From Pelobates cultripes (Eukaryota > Chordata > Amphibia > Anura > Pelobatidae): a stretch of DNA of 64,000 nucleotides. The notes under the pieces are model-generated. The model was not told the DNA's origin and searched no databases. It worked only from the letters and a program-made list of their open reading frames with translations. The stretch lies in the NCBI GenBank assembly GCA_933207985.1, contig OW240912.1, positions 73,049,834-73,113,833 of the forward strand, read 5' to 3'. The translations under genes were made by a program, and so were the position numbers. How positions within the stretch are numbered: position 1 is the first letter of the stretch; each line of letters starts with the position of its first letter. Below, in pieces: positions 23,022-33,235 of the stretch.

Positions 23022-23242
23022 AGCTGGCTCACCTGCGGCCTCAGAGGGAGCTCTTTTGGCCGCCGCAGGGGGATCTGGCTGTTCTGTCTCTGCTCCCCCT
23101 CCCCAGCGCGCTACAAAGAGACCGGGGCCGGAATATGACTTCCTATTCCGGCCCCGGTCTCATTAAGCGGCGCGCTGGGGTGGAGGAGCAGAGACAGAAC
23201 AGCCAGCTCCCCCTGCAGCTGCCAAAAGAGCTCCCCACAGGT
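23022..23242. repeat. Imperfect ~220-bp palindrome at the head of element D
   Basis: The core arms GAGACCGGGGCCGGAATA (23118-23135) and its inverse (23144-23161) are exact. Outer arms around CTGGCTGTTCTGTCTCTGCT / AGCAGAGACAGAACAGCCAG and GAGCTCTTTTGGC / GCCAAAAGAGCTC extend the pairing with small mismatches. Confidence 0.85.
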
Positions 23243-23249
23243 AGAAATT

Positions 23250-23640
23250 GTGTGTCAGTGTGAGTGTATGTGTGTGTATGTCTGTCTGTGTCATGGTGTG
23301 TCTGTCTGTGTCATGGTGTGTGTGTCTCTGTGTCATGGTGTGTGTGTGTCTGTCTGTGTCATGGTGTGTGTGTGTCTGTCTGTGTCATGGTGTGTGTGTC
23401 TGTCTGTCATGGTGTGTGCGCCTGTCTATGTCATGCAATGTGTGTCTGTGTCATGGTGTGTGTGTGTGTGTCATGTAATGTGTGTCTGTCTGTGTCACGG
23501 TCTATGTGTGATGTGTGTGTGTGTTTGTCATGGTGTGTGTGAGTGTCTGTATGTCATGGTGTGTGTGTCTGTGTCACGGTCTCTCTGTGTCGTAGTGTGT
23601 GTGTCTGTGTGTCATGGTGTGTGTGTCTGTCTGTGCTGGA
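23250..23640. repeat. TGTGTCTGTCTGTGTCATGG minisatellite in element D
   Basis: Variable units of GTGTGTCTGTCTGTGTCATG. Translates to repetitive Cys/Val frames without meaning. Confidence 0.9.
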
Positions 23641-23790
23641 CCACCAGGGATCGTGTGCGAGTGCCGGTCCCCCACCCCCCACCTCCCCCCTTACCTTTAG
23701 CCTGGGAGGGGGAGGGGTCCGGCACGCTGGTGAGTGGGGGGGGGTGGGGGACCGGCACTTGCACACGATCCCTGGTGGTCCAGTGGTGAC

Positions 23791-23839
23791 TCTCGCGAGA
23801 TTGGGGCGTTGCCATGGCAACGCTCCCGATCTCGCGAGA
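23791..23839. promoter_or_regulatory. TCTCGCGAGA / RFX-palindrome / TCTCGCGAGA module (element D)
   Basis: Exact TCTCGCGAGA at 23791-23800 and 23830-23839, with exact GTTGCCATGGCAAC at 23808-23821. The spacing from the first motif to the palindrome is 7 bp here, as in element B. The second gap is 8 bp in both. Confidence 0.6.
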
Positions 23840-24929
23840 GGAGCCCGGCGGAGCTGCAAGTTAGAGCTCCGCCGAGTCCTCTCCCTCCCTCCCCAGTCGC
23901 AGGTCTATTGAAATGGGCCGGTGAGGGAGATCTTTGATCTCCCCACCGGCCCTCCATGGAATACAGCGGGGCCAGCGCTCTGATAGTGCCGGCCCTGCAT
24001 AGACTGGCAGGGGATGTCCTGTGACCTCCCCTGCCGGCCTCGGCCCATGGCCACCGCGGCCCACCGGGCATTTGCCCGGTGTGCCCGATGGCCAGTCCGG
24101 GCCTGATCTCAGCCAATCCGCACTGACACAGGAAGCACCTCTAGTGACCGTCTGAGTGTCTGTTACTAGGAAGCAATGTAAACACTGCCTTTTCTCTAAA
24201 AAGTCAGTGTTTACATTGAAAAGCCTGCAGGGACAGGCTATAGACACCAGAGCCACTACATTAAGCTGTGTGTGTGTGCGCGCCTGCTAGTGAGTGGGCT
24301 TGCTTGTGTGTGTGTGTGTGCCTGCTACTGAGTGAGCTTGTGTTTTTATGTCAATGACCTTATGTATATCAGTGAGATTGTTTGTCTATGAGGCTGTGTA
24401 TCAATCAGCTTGTGTCAGTGAGATTGTCTGTGTCTGCATGTGAGTATGCTTACTGTATAATTAAAAATTTTACTCTGAAAGGACCAATATTTTATATTGG
24501 AAAAAACAATATATATATATATATATCTATATCAGGGTGGCAAGACATAGCCTTACATATTACATGTGACAATATATGGCACAATGACTTATGGGGCTGG
24601 CATAGATTTTTTTTTCCAGGGCTGCTTTGGAATCACCAGTCCGGCCCTGGTTCTACATATCAGGACATAATAACAATCACCCATTCCTTAGCAGGTATTA
24701 AAATTAGATAAATAGAACCTCAGATGAACAACATCACATGACATATTACACCATGTCATGATTTACTTAACAAAAATAAAGCCAAAATGTTAAAGCCATG
24801 TGTGAAAAACTAAGTACACCATATGAGTCAAATGTTTGTAGAACCACTGTTTGCAGCAATAAGTTGAAGTAATTGTTTTTTTGTACTTTATCAGACTTTT
24901 CTGTACTTTATCAGTGTATCACATCGTTG

Positions 24930-25846
24930 TGGAGGAATTTTGTCCCACTCTTCTTTACAACATCGCTTCAGTTTATTGAGGTTTGCTGGCATTTTTTACC
25001 CACAGCATTTAAATTGGGTTGAGGTCGGGATATTGATTGGGCCATTGCAACACCTTCATCCTTTTCTTTTTCAGCCATTCTGTTGTAGATTTGCTGGTAT
25101 GCTCGGAATTATTGTTCTGTCGCATGACCTAAATTCGGGCAAGCTTTAGCTACTGGACAGATGGCCTCACATATGACTCTAGAATACTGTGGCATATAAA
25201 GGGGTTCATGGTCGACTCAATGACTGCAAGGTTCAAAGGTCCTGTGTCTGCAAAACAAGTCCAAATCATCACCCCTCCACCACCGTGCTTGACAGTTGGT
25301 TTGAGGTGTTTGTGTTGATATGCTGTGCTTGGTTTTTGACAAAAGTGGTGCTGTGCATTAGGGCCAAACATCTCCACTTTGGTCTCATCTGTCCAAAGAA
25401 CATTGTTCCAGAAGTCTTGTGGTTTGTTCATATGCAACTTTGCAAACCTAAGCTATGCTGTCATGTTCTTTTTAGAGAGAAAAGGCTTTCTCCTCGCTAC
25501 GTTCTAAACAAACCATACTTGTTCAGTCTTTTTATAATTGAACTGTCATGAACTTTAACATTTAACATGCTAACTGAGGCCTGTAAAGTCTGAGATGTAA
25601 CTTTTGGGTTTTTGGAATTTCTCTGAGCATTGCACAGTCTGACCTTGGGGGTGAATGTTGAGGAACATCCACTTCTGGAAAGAATGGCAACTTTCTTGAA
25701 TGTTTTCCACTTTTGAATAATCTTTCTCACTGTAGAATGATGGACTTGAAATTATTTGTAGGTGGTTTTATAATCCTTCCAATTTAGTGGAGAGCAACAA
25801 CTGCTTCTCTAAGATCATTGCTGATGTCTTTCTCCTTGGCATTGTG
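24930..25846 (-). pseudogene. Tc1-like transposase remnant
   Basis: The minus-strand reading starts at an ATG near 25846 (MPRRKTSAMI) and breaks almost at once. The helix-turn-helix region is readable in 25497-25730 (KPKVTSQTLQASVS, then IIKRLNKYGLFRT). The catalytic part is in 25150-25437, with FWNNVLWTDETKVEMFG containing an acidic catalytic residue and GGGGVMIWTCFADTGPLN. The C-terminal part, with a degenerate QYPDLNPI motif containing the second Asp, lies near 25010-25050 in another frame. Several frame changes and stops make it inactive. Confidence 0.85.
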
Positions 25847-26120
25847 TTAACACACACCTAAATGCTCCAGACCAACAAACAGCTAAAACTTTGGCTTTTA
25901 TAGAGATGGTCACACTTGCTTATAATCAATTAATGAAGGGGATTTGACTAGTAGCACCTGTCTGCTACTTAACCTCTTAATTCCTATAGAAGCAGTAAGG
26001 GTATACATAGTTTTTCACACATGGCTTCTCTATTTTGGCTTTATTTTTGTTAAAGAAATCATTACACATTGTAATATATCATGTGTTGCTGTTTGTCTGA
26101 GGTTGTATTTATCTAATTTT

Positions 26121-27846
26121 TTTTTTTTTTTAATTCTTTATTTTTGTTGTGCATTATGGGTTACAAACATGCCTGTTATGCCACGACAGCAGTCACAGGA
26201 ATATCAACGTAAACATAGTCATGACAGGTTTAAGCTGCACATTTTTATAAGTAAGTATGCGTACGAATACATGCGATCCATGTTAAATGAAGGTGAGTTG
26301 TTGATAGTTATGCTTATTAACAGGTGGTTGTTGTTCTATGCCCGGCACATTTTAGCAATCATTTGACTTAAACAATTATTAAACTTAGGGGAAACCAGCT
26401 TAGACTAGTAGTGTTACACATATATCAGAAATACAGTTTTGCTCATACTTAGATTATTAGGTCCATTTCCTGTCCTAGTGCTTGTTAGATATAATATTAT
26501 CGAGTTAGTGTGTGTCCTAACATAAACAATAGACAGGCATCATTATAGGGCATAGCAACCGGTCGATGAATTATAATAGCTTAAGAGAAAGAGAAAAATA
26601 AACCAGGCCATGGCATATAAAAACAAAGTAATAGGGTTCTGTCAACGGTAATTGCCTCAGGCTAGTTTTAACATGTAACTCGATTGATATGTGATGGAGC
26701 CTATACATCAAAATTGCGCCTTGCCAGATGTGGTGCTTCAGTATTTAAGCGTTTAGTTACAAGCACTTCCCTGGACCCAGATTAACTAGCTATGCCTCCC
26801 ACCTCCCGAGAAAAAGACACAACATTATTAGCTAGTTAAGTGCAGATCCCCGTATTCCTGACTGGTAGCTGGTAAAAACGACTGAGTTACGAAGAACCCC
26901 CTTTATGTTGGCAGTCTCTTATATTTAGACAGTTTTTTTATGCTTGCCGCTAGTGTTCAAGGTTGCAGTCATGTTCATGTTCCACCTGTTGCTCCGGTAG
27001 GAGTAGTAGTCGGGACGTTGGATCATCCAGTGGGTTGTGGAGCATTGTTGTGCCCATTCGCTTGTAGCCTTGTGGATGTTGTCCGCCCGTTCCGCTTTGC
27101 GGCTTGGTGGAGAGACTTTTGCTTTGTGGCTCAATGCTGGTAAGAGGGTGAAGTAGCATTGTCGCTTAAAGGTCATATGAGTCTCTGCATTAACGGTGCC
27201 CCCTGTGAGTTTCTTGCAGTCGAGATGTCGGTTGGTCGTTAGTTGGTGGCGCGGTCTCACCAGGGGTGGCTGTGAGTGGTTAGCCTTTTTTTTTGCTTGG
27301 TTGCTGTAGTAGTGGCTTGTTGCCTGCCATAATAGACGTCGGACCAGCTTGTTCCCGGCAGTCTCTTTGCTCCCCTCAGGATCGTGGAAAGGGCATACCC
27401 TCCTTCTGTCCGCCGCCATTTTAGTTGAGGCGTTTGGGCCACGAGGCTGGGTGGCAGTGCTGTTGGCCCCCGGGTTGTGCTGCTTCGGTCTGGGTCCCAG
27501 GGTGCGGCCCCGGATCACCCCCACCGGTCCGGGGGGGGGGACAGGGCCAGATCCACCCGGCTGCCGTCCTCTGGTTGGGTCTGTTAGGCAGGATAGTGGA
27601 GCAGCGGCCGTCCGCCCCACTCACCGCCGGAGTAGGCCCAAATTAGGGTATCAAGGGTCTCTCCTCCTGGGGACTGTAGCTTGAGGAGCCAGCCTCACCC
27701 TGGATCCAGTGTCCCCTGTACACTGAGGACAGGCGCTGGCAGTCCTTGGTATGGTTAAAAACGTTCTTTTTGTGGCTATTTAGTTATTAATTTGTAGGAG
27801 CTGAGCTGCCATGCTGCCTTCCAGCTCGGCGGTCCGGCCCCGCCCC
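26121..27846 (-). mobile_element. Retrotransposed insert with 16-bp target duplication and poly(A)
   Basis: The insert is flanked by identical 16-bp repeats GTATTTATCTAATTTT at 26105-26120 and 27847-27862. On the minus strand it ends in a poly(A) (T run from about 26117) preceded by AATAAA, and its 5' part (27350-27846) is GC- and CpG-rich. This is the structure of L1-type target-primed insertion. No RT motif is seen in its 1.7 kb, so it is a deleted LINE, a SINE-like passenger or a processed transcript. A 231-codon minus frame (26925-27620) is open but matches no family I recognise. Confidence 0.75.
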
Positions 27847-27898
27847 GTATTTATCTAATTTTAAGACCTGCAAAGGAACAGAAGATTGGCCTGATATT

Positions 27899-28409
27899 TT
27901 TCCCATTACTGTTTCTGTCTCGTATACTGGTTTTACTCTTATTGCGCATCTTTGAACGAGCATAATATGAGTCCCTGTGTCTTCTAATAAAATTACCAGA
28001 TTTTACTATTTACATGTCATAAAGCCATGATTGTGTTAAAGACACTAAGGCAAATATTATCCCCCACCCATATTCTGGAAGATGTTATGTTTATTCTCTA
28101 TTGTTATATTTATCCCACCCTTTTCATTTGTTTCTGATTTATCATTATAATTATTTTGTTGCAACATGATTTACATTGTCTTACACTGCATTTTCTATAG
28201 CTTGAATTTTCATTCTTATTCATATTGTTTGCCAAAATAATTATTTTGTGTTTTATGATTTTACCACATCTGTTTTCTCTTTTACTTTGAACTCATCCTC
28301 CTCTCTCTACCTTCGATTTTCAACAGTCCATTAGGCATGCCGTTGTTCTTCATGAAAGTTCTTTGTTTTCTCCATGGGTTATGGACTTTTATTTTCTTGT
28401 TTGAGTTAT
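27899..28409. other. No recognisable gene
   Basis: AT-rich sequence following the truncated Tc1 right end. No terminal repeat, frame or exon can be supported. Confidence 0.5.
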
Positions 28410-28913
28410 TTAAAGGACCACTATAGTGCCAGGAAAACATACTCGTTTTCCTGGCACTATAGTGCCCTGAGTGTGCCCCCACCCTCAGGGTCCCCCTCCC
28501 ACCCGTCTCTGGAAAGGGGAAAAGGGGTAAAACTTACCTTTTTCCAGCGCTGGGCGGGGAGCTCTCCTCCTCCGATCCTCCTCCTCTCCTCCCCGTCGGC
28601 TGAATGCGCACGCGCGGCAAGAGCTCCACGCGCATTCAGCCGGTCGCATAGGAAAGCATTGTAAATGCTTTCCTATGGACGCTTGCGTGCTCTCACTGTG
28701 ATTTTCACAGTGAGAATCACGCAAGCAACCTCTAGCGGCTGTCAATGAGACAGCCACTAGAGGCTTTGGGGGAATGCTTAACCCATTCATAAACATAGCA
28801 GTTTCTCTGAAACTGCTATGTTTATAAAAAAAATGGGTTAACCCTAGCTGGACCTGGCACCCAGACCACTTCATTAAGCTGAAGTGGTCTGGGTGCCTAG
28901 AGTGGTCCTTTAA
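28410..28913. repeat. Complete TTAA MITE (TTAAAGG type)
   Basis: The terminal TTAA duplicates are at 28410-28413 and 28910-28913. The ends TTAAAGGACCACTATAG and CTAGAGTGGTCCTTTAA are inverted. The body is a chain of internal inverted pairs (for example CAGGAAAAC/GTTTTCCTG and CAGTTTCTCTGAAACTG). It resembles the T2-type MITEs described in Xenopus, which also begin TTAAAGG and duplicate TTAA. Confidence 0.85.
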
Positions 28914-29576
28914 GGCATCACTAAGAAAATAGGATTTGCCTTGGATCACATATATTATGAAGAATGTTTGATTGGCTAACGACCTTTGTGGTTATTGTTA
29001 ACTCTCTATATGTACATTATTTCTCAGTTTGTGCATGTTTTTCCTTTTGCTGTGAATGAGAATAAAGAAAAAGCAAATAGACAAAAAACACCTTATTAAA
29101 CCACAGGGGCCCATGCGCCACTGATGTTTAGGATCTATGAAAGAGGGGATTAAATTATTGGATGTGTCAGTTACAAATCAAAAAGAGTATTTATTACACA
29201 TGGACCAGTCAGTAATGCGTTTATGTAAATACATACAGATACAAATGGTATGTTTCACTCCTAGCCTGGTGGACCAAAAAGCTGTTTTTGATTAGCTTGT
29301 CAAGGAAATTTATATGTTTAACGAATAGCATGCATAGAGCATTACATATCAAATCTAAGATACCAATAAAGGAGTAAGAAGAAAAAGCTAACTAAAAGGG
29401 ATACCCCCTACTGTGTAGTCTCTTAGTGAGGTTTTACTTAACCCATGGGTTCATTTTCACGATATACAGTTACCAAAGAAAACCAAAGAAAGAGGGAAGC
29501 ATTATATTTGCCTTTTGTGTTTAATAAAATCATGACTTTACCTCATGTGAACAGTAAACTCTAGTAATTTTTGTCA
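28914..29576. other. No recognisable gene
   Basis: Nothing identifiable; no repeat termini, long frames or exon-like signals. Confidence 0.45.
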
Positions 29577-30300
29577 TTGAATTATTTTTTAACATTCTTT
29601 ATTTTTTGAGTGCATGGTTATACACATACAGTTTCCAGAGACATCTCAGTAGAAGTAGAAGTGTGGATGAATACGTCATAAGAAATACTGCACTTTTATA
29701 ACAATATAACAAGTTGAACTAATGTGAGTTACGTCAGGGAAAAAGTAATTCAAGAAATTCACAAGGAGGAAAAACTGATTACAGGAGAGAAACACATGCT
29801 GAGTAGTAATGCTAACAAGTAGGTTAGTACAACACCAGAAATATACCACTGGGACTCGTCGCCTCATAATAGTTGAGTGTTATATAAAGTTAATAATAAA
29901 ATGATACAAAACAAAAACAAAGGACAAAGCAAGACATAGGAATCAGAAGTACGAAAATGTGATGCAGCTGTAACCAATAATAAGGGGATCCCTGACATAC
30001 GCTACTATCCCAAGTAGTGAGACCATGTTCAGCCAATACCGTGATTCGGAAGACATAGGAGAAATATATGAGAGTCACCAGGAGGAACAGCATTCTGGGG
30101 TGAGCCAGACCCGCCAGCTCCAAGCCTGAACGAATGCCGGCATGAACGAGCCACAGACTTGGGAGCCTGTGCAGTCAAAGTCCTTCCTTTTCAAAAAATT
30201 GCAGAACAGGTAAAATAGGAGCTCCTACAGAATGCGCCTGGCCACCATGTGGTAGCGTTCCCCACTAGAAAGCCTGCAAACTAAATCTATTCAAAATATA
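29577..30300 (-). repeat. Probable retroelement 3' end related to the 26121 insert
   Basis: ATTTTTTAACATTCTTTATT and the next 20 bases resemble the T-rich start of the insert at 26121 (TTTAATTCTTTATTTTTG), so this may be the 3' part of the same retroelement. Boundaries and target duplication were not found. Confidence 0.35.
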
Positions 30301-30304
30301 GTTC

Positions 30305-31846
30305 TAAAGGAACTCTCCAAGCATCATAAGCACTATAGAGATTATGGTGTCAGGATTGCCCAAGCGCCAACACACTGTAATCTGACAAACCATTTTAGAA
30401 ATGTTTACATCAATCCTCACACCTGAAGCCTCTGCTTACATTTTCTCCTTGCAGGTGAATCAGGTTAGCTCGACTGAGGTACACAGGGCCACAATCATTA
30501 TTATTATTATTATTATTTTTGCCATTTATATAGCGCCAACAGATTCCGTAGCGCTTTACAATATTATGAGAGGGGTTTTAACTATAAATAGGACAATTAC
30601 AAATAAACTTACAGGAACAATAGGTTGAAGAGGACCCTGCTCAATCGAGCTTACATTCTATAGGAGGTGGGGTGTAAAACACATTAGGACAGGAATTTGC
30701 AATCAAATAAGGTGGGCTGCCCTTTAGGAGAGGGCAAGAGACAGGTATGTGAGGTAGGGGTTAGTCTTGGAGGCCATAAGCTTTCCTAAAGAGATGGGTT
30801 TTAAGGCACTTCTTAAAAGATGCAAGACTAGGGGAGAGTCTGATGGCGGGAGGCAGGCTATTCCATAGGAAGGGAGCCGCCCGCGAGAAGTCCTGCAAGC
30901 GCGAGTTGGCCGTACGGGTGCGGACAACAGACAGGAGGTGGTCACGGGCAGAGCGGAGAGACCGAGAAGGGACATACCTATGGATCTGTGAGGAGATATA
31001 AGAGGGGCTAGAGTTGTTCAGTGCTTTATAGGTGTGAGTTAGTGCCTTGAATTGACTCCTATAGCACACAGGAAGCCAATATAAGGACTGGCAGAGGGGT
31101 GAGGTGTGAGAGAACCGACTAGAGAGGAAAATCAGTCTAGCAGCAGCGTTCATTACAGACTGTAGTGGTGCAGTACGGCTTTTGGGAAGACCAAGCAGGA
31201 GAGGGTTACAATAATCCATGCGGGAAATTACTAGAGTATGGACAAGCTCCTTGGTAGTATCTGGTGCAAGAAAGGGGCGGATGCGGGCTATGTTTTTAAG
31301 ATGGAATCTACAGGATTTGGCAACATGCTGGATGTGAGGCTCAAAGGTGAGACCAGAGTCAAGTATGACGCCAAGACAGCGCGCTTGCAAGGATGGGCTG
31401 ATGTTGGTACCACAGACTTGAAGGGAGAGCGAAAGAGGAGGATAAGTATTAGGAGGAGGAAAGACAAGGAGCTCAGTTTTCGAGAGATTGAGTTTCAGAA
31501 AGCGGGAGGACACCCAGTCAGAGATGGAAGAAAGGCAAGCAGTGACACGTTGCAGGACAGCAGGGGAGAGGTCTGGGGAGGAGGGATATACCTGGGTGTC
31601 ATCAGCGTACAGGTGGTAGTGGAATCCAAATGAGGTAATAAGTTTGCCAAGAGAGGCAGTATAAAGAGAAAATAGAAGGGGACCAAGGACGGAGCCTTGG
31701 GGGACTCCAACCGAGACATGAACTGAGAGCATCAGCTAAGTATTTGTACAACACAACAGCATCTAATAACTCACTTTATGAGGACTTCGGTGTCTCCAGA
31801 TGTATTGCCCTGTAGTGCTTATGGTGCTTGGAGTCTTCCTTTAACT
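30305..31846. mobile_element. TTAA-type MITE split by a LINE fragment
   Basis: AAAGGAACTCTCCAAGCATC (30305) and the inverse of AAAGGAAGACTCCAAGCACC (ending about 31843, followed by TTAAC) are inverted termini of one MITE. The LINE fragment at 30497-31740 lies inside it. Confidence 0.7.
30497..31740 (-). pseudogene. L2/CR1-type LINE, 5'-truncated, RT domain still open
   Basis: A 323-codon minus-strand frame (30761-31732) carries the RT signatures [14 protein letters not shown] and YADDTQ (catalytic Asp pair), a thumb-like region, and the C-terminal tail ending FRKAYGLQD with a proper stop. The N-terminal endonuclease and first RT motifs are missing, as usual for 5'-truncated insertions. The 3' tail shows a TATATAGCGCCAACAGATTC motif and ends in an (ATT)n run at 30497-30516. 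The open frame suggests a fairly recent insertion. The family is that of 2931-4712 and 43226-43860. Confidence 0.85.
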
Positions 31847-32032
31847 CCATAAGTGATAATATCAGCAGTTCATATTTGTGTGAAATTTTGTGTGATGATG
31901 CATCCATTTCAATTGTAGGCAAGTTCACACAACTAACCTACAACTCCCTCTACTGATAAATTTTCAGGTCTGGCTTAAATGTTTTAATATAAAATGCTCT
32001 GGCTGTGCCAGGACAGACAGTAATACAATGGG

Positions 32033-32166
32033 AATTTTATGGCAAGACAGGAGGCTTCATATTTGCTTTATCCTTCTTTACTGAACCTCCCAGCAGCAAA
32101 GAAATAGTCAGAGTGTATATCAGTATTATATAGCATTGTGAAGCTCCTCCCAATTCCTCTTTCTTT
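32033..32166 (+). repeat. DIRS left inverted terminal repeat
   Basis: Inverse of 37864-38062, except that the right copy carries about 31 extra bases (near 37921-37951) and has a diverged outermost part. The outer 35 bases (32033-32067) pair exactly with 37354-37388. Confidence 0.95.
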
Positions 32167-32664
32167 GCTGCTTGCCTCCCAGGTGAGTCTATTCCAATTA
32201 TTGTGCCCTTACTTCATGCACTTAATACCTTTTTATTCTTTTCATTGTGTCTTTGATACAATTTGGTGTTTTTTTTTTTTTTTTAATAGTTTTATACCTC
32301 TCATTTACATTTATACATGTTATTTAGTATTTCCTGCATGTTATAAGTCTTGTCTAAATTTTTATTTTCTTAAGTATGTCTCTTTAAGTTACGGCCGTGA
32401 CTTGTTTTCTTGGTTTTCTCCTAAGTTCCTTAACCGCGGTATTTCCCGTTATTGGGGGACCGCGGCTTAAAAGTTTGCATCCACTGCCGCGGGCTCCATT
32501 TCCCAGGAGTCCGCGGCTCAGTCTACTCGCGCCCTTTTCGGCTCCCCGCCCCTCGCACCCTACTTACCAGACGCGCTTCCTCCCGCCTTTTTGCTTGCGG
32601 CAGCCATCTTCTGCGCGGTCTTCTGGCTCTCACGGCGCACTTGCACCCTCTCCCGCCAGATCCG

Positions 32665-32772
32665 GTAAGTACATCATTCATTCATTTATTTTCTAGCACT
32701 TTTAAAGTGCCAATTCATTTTTTTTTTTTTTCTCAGTTTTCATTTCCTTTTTTCTATTGTTTCTTTTTACAG
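32665..32772 (+). other. Candidate 108-nt spliceosomal intron in the DIRS leader
   Basis: A strong donor CCG|GTAAGT at 32665 is paired with a pyrimidine-rich TTTCTATTGTTTCTTTTTAC and AG at 32771-32772. It lies upstream of the gag start and downstream of a CpG-rich leader segment (32480-32660). Introns in DIRS elements are known from other lineages. Splicing here is inferred only. Confidence 0.5.
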
Positions 32773-32807
32773 ATTTACCCTGCTATATTACTTTTAATAA
32801 AGGCCTT

Positions 32808-33183
32808 GTGGGTGACCCCCACCTTTCTTTTTATTGCTCTGTGCATGAGTATTTATTGTGGGTGACCCCCACCTCTATTGCCACTCTCTATAATCTAGAA
32901 TAAAATAGGTGCACTCATACCTTTATTCAAGGGTGAACCCCACTACTACTATCCAGTAATTAAAGTGACCCAACACTGGTTCTATAATAAAGGACATAAC
33001 CACCTGTCCAAATACTTTAGTGGTGAACCCCACTTAATCTTATTAGTGGTACAAACCACTTGTGTATGTTTAGTGGTAACCCCACTATTTACTATTGTTC
33101 CGCCCTTACTCATTTATTGCGCAAGAATTTGGGTGACCCCCAATTACAAATAACTTATTTTATATTGTTGGGTGAACCCCACT
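32808..33183 (+). other. Hairpin array in the DIRS leader
   Basis: Eight short fold-back units occur before the gag ATG: 32808, 32858, 32930, 33019, 33045, 33072, 33129 and 33168. The common form is GTGGG-TGACC-CCCAC. Variants change both stem sides together (TTGGG...CCCAA at 33129, AGTGG...CCACT at 33019, AGTGGT...ACCACT at 33045). Spacing is irregular (26-89 bp), so this is not a simple tandem repeat. Confidence 0.65.
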
Positions 33184-33235
33184 TTTTATGCAATATCTTT
33201 CTTAGCTTTGACTAGGTCAGATCACATAAGACAAA

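Larger units (their letters stand above)
22950..24649 (+). mobile_element. hAT-like element D inside the Tc1 terminus
   Basis: The termini are CAGGGCCTGACTGG (22950) and CCAGTCCGGCCCTG (ends 24649), with target duplication GTTCTACA at 22942-22949 and 24650-24657. Removing it restores a continuous Tc1 inverted terminus. A near-identical element end (CCAGTCCGGGCCTG at about 24082-24095) lies inside it, hinting at a composite of two related elements. There is no transposase. Confidence 0.9.
22902..27898 (-). mobile_element. Tc1-like transposon with two nested insertions
   Basis: The left end follows TA at 22900-22901 and starts CAGTCATGGAAAAGAAAGTA. Removing element D joins this to ATATCAGGACATAATAAC at 24656 and on to GTGTGAAAAACTAAGTACAC at 24798. 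The inverse of the inner part is found at 25999-26110, and of the outer part at 27847-27898 beyond another insert, so the inverted termini exceed 200 bp. A degraded transposase lies between them on the minus strand. The right terminus stops short of the final CAGT end, so the copy is truncated. Confidence 0.85.

Noticed and set aside
24082..24095. Right end of a separate hAT element nested in D
   Set aside because: CCAGTCCGGGCCTG is followed by ATCTCAGC, and no matching left duplication was found; noted only as a hint of composite origin.
26925..27620. 231-codon minus frame as a host gene
   Set aside because: It lies wholly within an insert bounded by 16-bp duplications with poly(A), and has no recognisable domain; kept only as part of that insert.
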